Shown here: piece after piece, positions 6,664 through 9,923 of the stretch
How positions within the stretch are numbered: position 1 is the first letter of the stretch
How the letters are laid out: each line of letters begins with the position of its first letter
Source: an uncultured Campylobacter sp.
Lineage (GTDB): Bacteria > Campylobacterota > Campylobacteria > Campylobacterales > Campylobacteraceae
DNA length: 9,923 bases
NCBI RefSeq assembly: GCF_938045405.1
Contig: NZ_CALIMW010000224.1
Location: forward strand, 1 to 9,923
Direction: 5' to 3'
Translations under genes and position numbers: made by a program
Notes under the pieces: model-generated
Seen by the model: only the letters and a program-made list of their open reading frames with translations
What the model was told of the DNA's origin: nothing
The model's database searches: none

Positions 6664-6860
6664 TGGGTGAAAGCGGAATTTATAATGGAGAAATTTTGTA
6701 GATGGCGAGGTGAAATTTCGCCGCAAAATTCCAACAACAAAGCCAGCCATCCTCACTATTTTTTATACTCGCCAAGCTTTGCGATGCTATCGAATTTTGT
6801 ATTTTATCCCTCAAAATTTGCGACGCAAGCGAATTAAAAATAAAAGGCGGCTTACTAAAT

Positions 6861-8126
6861 TTACAAATCCCTCGGATCGGCGATCTTGCCTGCGACGGCG
6901 CTAGCTGCGGCGACGGCGGAGTTTGCCAGATATACTTCGCTCGTTCTGTCGCCCATGCGACCGACGAAATTTCGGTTAGTCGTGCTTATGCAGCGCTCGC
7001 CCACGCCCAAAATCCCCATATATCCGCCCAAGCACGCGCCGCAGGTCGGGTTGCTCACGACTGCGCCCGCTTCGACGAAAATATCCCACAGCCCCTCTTT
7101 TTGCGCTGCCAGAGCGATCTTCTGCGTCGCAGGCGTGATGATGAGGCGGGTTTTGCGCGCGACCTTGCGACCTTTTAAAATTTGCGCGGCGATCCGCAGA
7201 TCGGAGAGCCTGCCGTTGGTGCAGCTGCCGATAAAGACCTGATCGACGGCGATATCATCGCGCACCGCCTCGCGCACGCTCTTGCCGTTGCTAGGCAGAA
7301 ACGGATACGCAATCACCGGATCAAGCTTGCTAACGTCGATCTGCAAAATTTGCTCATAGTTCGCGCCCTCGTCGGAGTAGTGAAATTTCGGCTCAGCGCG
7401 CAAATTTTTATCTGCCAAAAATTCCTTCGTGATCTCATCGACCGCGACGATACCACTCTTGCCGCCCGCTTCGATCGCCATATTGCAAAGCGAAAATCTG
7501 CTATCCATATCCAGATACTCCAGCGCGTCGCCGCAGAATTCCAAAGCCTTATAGCGCGCGCCGTCCACGCCGATGAGGCGGATCACTTCTAGGATCAGAT
7601 CCTTGCCGTAGATATGCGGCGCGGGCTTGCCGTGAAAAATTACTTTGATCGTAGGCGGTACTTTGAACCAATTCTTGCCCGTTATCATCGCGAAAGCTAG
7701 ATCGGTGCTGCCCATGCCCGTCGCAAAGGCCCCCAGCGCGCCGTGGGTACAGGTGTGGCTATCCGCGCCGATGATGACGTCGCCGGGCACTACGAGCCCT
7801 TTTTCAGGCATCAGCGCGTGCTCGATACCCATATCCTTTTCGTCGAAATAATTTTTCAAATCGTGCTTGTAAGCAAACTCGCGTGAAATTTTAGCTTGAT
7901 TTGCGCTTAAAATGTCCTTCGTGGGGATGTAGTGATCCATCACGATCGCAAAGCCATCCGGGTTGGCGAGCTTTTTTGCGCCGCTAAGCTCAAACTGCTT
8001 GATCGAAATCGGCGTCGTAATGTCGTTGCCGATGACCATATCGATGGCGCTTTCGATGATCTGTCCCGCAAAAACCGCCTCGCCCACGTGCTCGCTAAAA
8101 ATTTTCTCCGTGATCGTCTGCTTCAT
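6861..8126 (-). CDS. leuC: 3-isopropylmalate dehydratase large subunit
   Basis: LeuC, with its small subunit LeuD, converts 2-isopropylmalate to 3-isopropylmalate in leucine synthesis. It is a cytoplasmic [4Fe-4S] enzyme of the aconitase family. The 421-residue product has the cluster ligands Cys302 (in GSCTNGR), Cys362 and Cys365 (in NPTCGACLGG), plus active-site text GADSHTCTHGALGAFATG at 120-137 and NRNFVGRMG near 384-392. The length fits the shorter (about 420 residue) LeuC/homoaconitase subclass and not the 465-residue E. coli type. AAGGAG lies five bases before the ATG. No leuD or leuB is adjacent, as downstream is the gene-free interval, so the small subunit must be encoded elsewhere. 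The related homoaconitase function is possible by sequence but unlikely in this lineage. Confidence 0.93.
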   Translation of the reverse strand: MKQTITEKIFSEHVGEAVFAGQIIESAIDMVIGNDITTPISIKQFELSGAKKLANPDGFAIVMDHYIPTKDILSANQAKISREFAYKHDLKNYFDEKDMGIEHALMPEKGLVVPGDVIIGADSHTCTHGALGAFATGMGSTDLAFAMITGKNWFKVPPTIKVIFHGKPAPHIYGKDLILEVIRLIGVDGARYKALEFCGDALEYLDMDSRFSLCNMAIEAGGKSGIVAVDEITKEFLADKNLRAEPKFHYSDEGANYEQILQIDVSKLDPVIAYPFLPSNGKSVREAVRDDIAVDQVFIGSCTNGRLSDLRIAAQILKGRKVARKTRLIITPATQKIALAAQKEGLWDIFVEAGAVVSNPTCGACLGGYMGILGVGERCISTTNRNFVGRMGDRTSEVYLANSAVAAASAVAGKIADPRDL

Positions 8127-8158
8127 AGAATCTCCTTCGTATCGGTTAAATTTGCGCG

Positions 8159-8164
8159 ATTTTA
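8159..8164 (-). promoter_or_regulatory. Probable -10 box for leuC
   Basis: TAAAAT on the minus strand, preceded by TTTTTTAGC, 33 bases before the leuC ATG. The T-rich upstream stretch is typical of this bacterial group. Confidence 0.55.
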
Positions 8165-8196
8165 GCTAAAAAATCATAAATTTTTGCAATTTTATG

Positions 8197-8202
8197 TATA
8201 AT
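8197..8202 (+). promoter_or_regulatory. Probable -10 box for the nitroreductase-NFACT unit
   Basis: TATAAT preceded by TTTTATG, 21 bases before the nitroreductase ATG, with AAGGAG at 8211-8216 between them. Its spacing from the divergent leuC box is about 33 bases, so the two promoters are back to back and could share control. Confidence 0.65.
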
Positions 8203-8223
8203 TGAGCCGCAAGGAGCGAGACG

Positions 8224-8748
8224 ATGGAAATTTTAGATATTTTTGCAAACCGCAGAAGCGTAAGAAAATATACGGATGCGCCGCTTGAGGACGAGGCGCT
8301 GGATAAAATTTTAAAAGCGGGCCTGCTTGCGCCGTCGGGGCATGCACGCCGCCCGTGGGAGTTCATCCTCGTGCGCGACAAACGGATGCTTGAGCGGCTA
8401 AGCGGATGTCGCAGCAGCGGAGCGAATATGCTAAAACAGGCTGCGGCCGCGATCGTCGTGATCGCAGATGAGCAGAAGCAGGACGTCTGGATCGAGGACT
8501 GCTCGGTAGCGCTAGGCTACATGCACCTTGCCGCAAGCGCGCTAAATCTCGGCAGCTGCTGGGTGCAGGTAAGGCTGCGCGCCGCCGCGGACGGACGCAG
8601 CTGCGAGGAGTTTTTGCGCGAGGCGCTGGGCTTTCCGCTAAATTTCAAAGCAGAAGCGATACTGGCCCTCGGCGTGCCGCAACAGCACCCGAGCCCGCAC
8701 GATCTGCAGAAGCTAAATTTAAGCAAAATCCACAAAGAGAAATTTTAA
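8224..8748 (+). CDS. Nitroreductase-family flavoprotein
   Basis: This 174-residue cytoplasmic protein should bind FMN and use NAD(P)H to reduce an electrophilic substrate such as a nitro compound or quinone; the natural substrate cannot be read from sequence. Family marks are RRSVRKY at 10-16 (phosphate binding of FMN), APSGHARRPWEF at 36-47, a central helix ending ALNLGSCW at 106-113, and the closing ILALGVPQ near 146-153. It is short for the family but complete, and resembles the small single-domain members. The ATG follows AAGGAG by seven bases. The NFACT gene begins five bases after its stop, so the two are probably co-transcribed. Confidence 0.88.
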   Translation: MEILDIFANRRSVRKYTDAPLEDEALDKILKAGLLAPSGHARRPWEFILVRDKRMLERLSGCRSSGANMLKQAAAAIVVIADEQKQDVWIEDCSVALGYMHLAASALNLGSCWVQVRLRAAADGRSCEEFLREALGFPLNFKAEAILALGVPQQHPSPHDLQKLNLSKIHKEKF

Positions 8749-8753
8749 CGCGT

Positions 8754-9923
8754 ATGAAGTATCAAAACTTAATTCAAATTTGCGAGTATCTACACGCCAA
8801 ACACTTCCTTTCGCACATTAAGCGCGTAGGAGATAACCTTTTTAAAGTCTGCTTTGACGGCAATGAGACGCTGTTTTTTGATATGAATAAATCAGGCTGC
8901 AATATCCACGAAAATGACGCTTTTACCGAAGGTAAGGTTTACGCGGCGCCCTTTGACGTGCTACTTGCCAAGCGCTTCGTAAAATCGCGCATTACCTCCG
9001 TTAGTGTGCCAGAAAATAATAGAATTCTATGCCTTAGCGTGAGCCAAAACGCAAGCTACAAAACCCAAAGCTCAAATATCTACTTTGAATTTACCGGGCG
9101 TTTTACAAACGTAATAATCACCGATGAAAATGATGTGATTTTAGAGGCACTGCGACACTTCGAGACGGAATTTAGACAGATCAAGGTAGGAAGAAAACTT
9201 CGCCATCTGCCGCCTACAAATATTAAAGAAGCCCCCGTGCCAAAAATTTCGGACTTTAAAGCATTTTTTCGCGCGGAATTTAACGCGCTAAATGCAGATC
9301 GCTTAAACTCGCTCAAATCCGCAAAAATCACGGCGCTAAATAAAAAGCTAGACTCGGTGCGCGAGGCTTTAGGCTCTTTGCAAAGCAGCGCCGAACTACT
9401 GCGAAGCGCCGAGCTTTTAGGTGCGAAAGCTGCCTTGCTAAAAGAAAATATCTATAAAATTCCAACCAGCGCGCGAGAATTTACGCTGCAAAAAGGAGAC
9501 GCCGAAGCGATAGAATTTAAGCTACAAAAGCCTGCAAGCGCCGCTTTGGGTGAGCTTTACTCCGAGGCAAAGCGTATGCGCCAAAAGGCTGCTAATATCC
9601 ATATCGAAGAGCAAAATTTAAAGGAGAAACTCGCGTTTTACAAGAATTTAAAATCACTCATTCTTGCCGCACAGGATGCACACGAGATCGAAATTCTAAT
9701 GCCTAAGCGCACGCAAACTAGGCAAAAAAGCAAGGAAAAAAATAGCGAATATGTAGCGAGCTTTTATCTCGGGGGTTTTAAAATCAGCGTCGGTAAAAAC
9801 GAAAAAGGCAATGAGTTCTTACTAAAAAATAGCTCCAAGTCCGACTATTGGTTTCATCTTAAGGACATTCCAAGCGCACACGTCATCGTAAAGACAAATA
9901 AGCAAAGTCTAAGCGAAGAGGTG
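8754..9923 (+). CDS. NFACT-family protein (RqcH/FbpA-like), 3' end cut by the window edge
   Basis: The frame is open from ATG 8754 to the right edge, 390 codons, so the last part of a protein usually near 430-450 residues is missing. Members of this family bind the stalled 50S ribosomal subunit and, where active, add C-terminal alanine tails that mark the nascent chain for decay; many are annotated as fibronectin-binding proteins. The N-terminal domain includes GRFTNVIITDEND (115-127) and ALRHF (132-136). A coiled-coil region runs about 180-310. The C-terminal NFACT-R domain begins near 332 and shows DYWFHLKDIPSAHVIVKT at 364-381. At 89-90 the sequence is Asn-Arg where ala-tailing members have Asp-Arg. 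The ribosome binding site is weak (AAAGAGA, far upstream), which fits coupling to the nitroreductase five bases before it. Confidence 0.9.
   Translation, partial: MKYQNLIQICEYLHAKHFLSHIKRVGDNLFKVCFDGNETLFFDMNKSGCNIHENDAFTEGKVYAAPFDVLLAKRFVKSRITSVSVPENNRILCLSVSQNASYKTQSSNIYFEFTGRFTNVIITDENDVILEALRHFETEFRQIKVGRKLRHLPPTNIKEAPVPKISDFKAFFRAEFNALNADRLNSLKSAKITALNKKLDSVREALGSLQSSAELLRSAELLGAKAALLKENIYKIPTSAREFTLQKGDAEAIEFKLQKPASAALGELYSEAKRMRQKAANIHIEEQNLKEKLAFYKNLKSLILAAQDAHEIEILMPKRTQTRQKSKEKNSEYVASFYLGGFKISVGKNEKGNEFLLKNSSKSDYWFHLKDIPSAHVIVKTNKQSLSEEV

Larger units (their letters stand above)
6310..6860. other. Gene-free interval of about 550 bases between ilvD and leuC
   Basis: I find no convincing gene here. 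Besides the ilvD terminator, the interval holds a 16-base palindrome of A and T at 6394-6409, a nested inverted-repeat element at 6461-6598, a GC-rich hairpin at 6634-6663, a TATAAT at 6681-6686 followed only by a three-codon frame, and a degenerate direct repeat (6778-6796 and 6817-6835). The only frames are short, start with TTG or GTG, and lack ribosome binding sites. Confidence 0.6.

Noticed and set aside
6710..6904. A 64-codon plus-strand frame starting with GTG before the leuC 3' end
   Set aside because: It runs into leuC on the opposite strand, is very basic and has no clear ribosome binding site, despite a TATAAT at 6681.

Overview
The window looks like a piece of an epsilonproteobacterial chromosome, most likely a Campylobacter species of the higher-GC group (C. 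gracilis is my best guess, by inference). The reasons are the many AAATTT-type words, the AAGGA ribosome binding sites, promoters that show a -10 box (TATAAT or TAAAAT) without an obvious -35, and the close match of IlvD to the Campylobacter form of that enzyme as I remember it.

Layout. Positions 1-4443 are one minus-strand gene string: a Tat-exported substrate-binding protein, an inner-membrane permease and an ATPase of the nitrate/sulfonate/taurine ABC importer class. A very long open frame follows, overlapping the ATPase stop, and it leaves the window at position 1 after 670 codons without a stop. Every junction in this string overlaps (7, 4 and 8 bases), so translation is probably coupled throughout. 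The fourth frame is the unusual part: a Cys-bearing N-terminal half, then a Cys-free half rich in Asn, Gln, Ser and Phe and built from decayed tandem repeats, then the apparent beginning of an ordinary folded domain at the window edge.

Positions 4444-6309 hold a divergent promoter region and ilvD (dihydroxyacid dehydratase) on the plus strand, followed by a hairpin terminator. Positions 6310-6860 have no convincing gene but several inverted repeats. leuC (3-isopropylmalate dehydratase large subunit) lies on the minus strand at 6861-8126 and converges on ilvD, with no leuD next to it. Together ilvD and leuC supply branched-chain amino acid synthesis.

Positions 8127-9923 hold a short divergent promoter region, a nitroreductase-family flavoprotein and, five bases after it, an NFACT (RqcH/FbpA-type) gene that runs off the right edge. 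This pair is probably one transcription unit.

The best candidate for something undescribed is the 670-codon repeat-rich frame joined to the ABC transporter operon.
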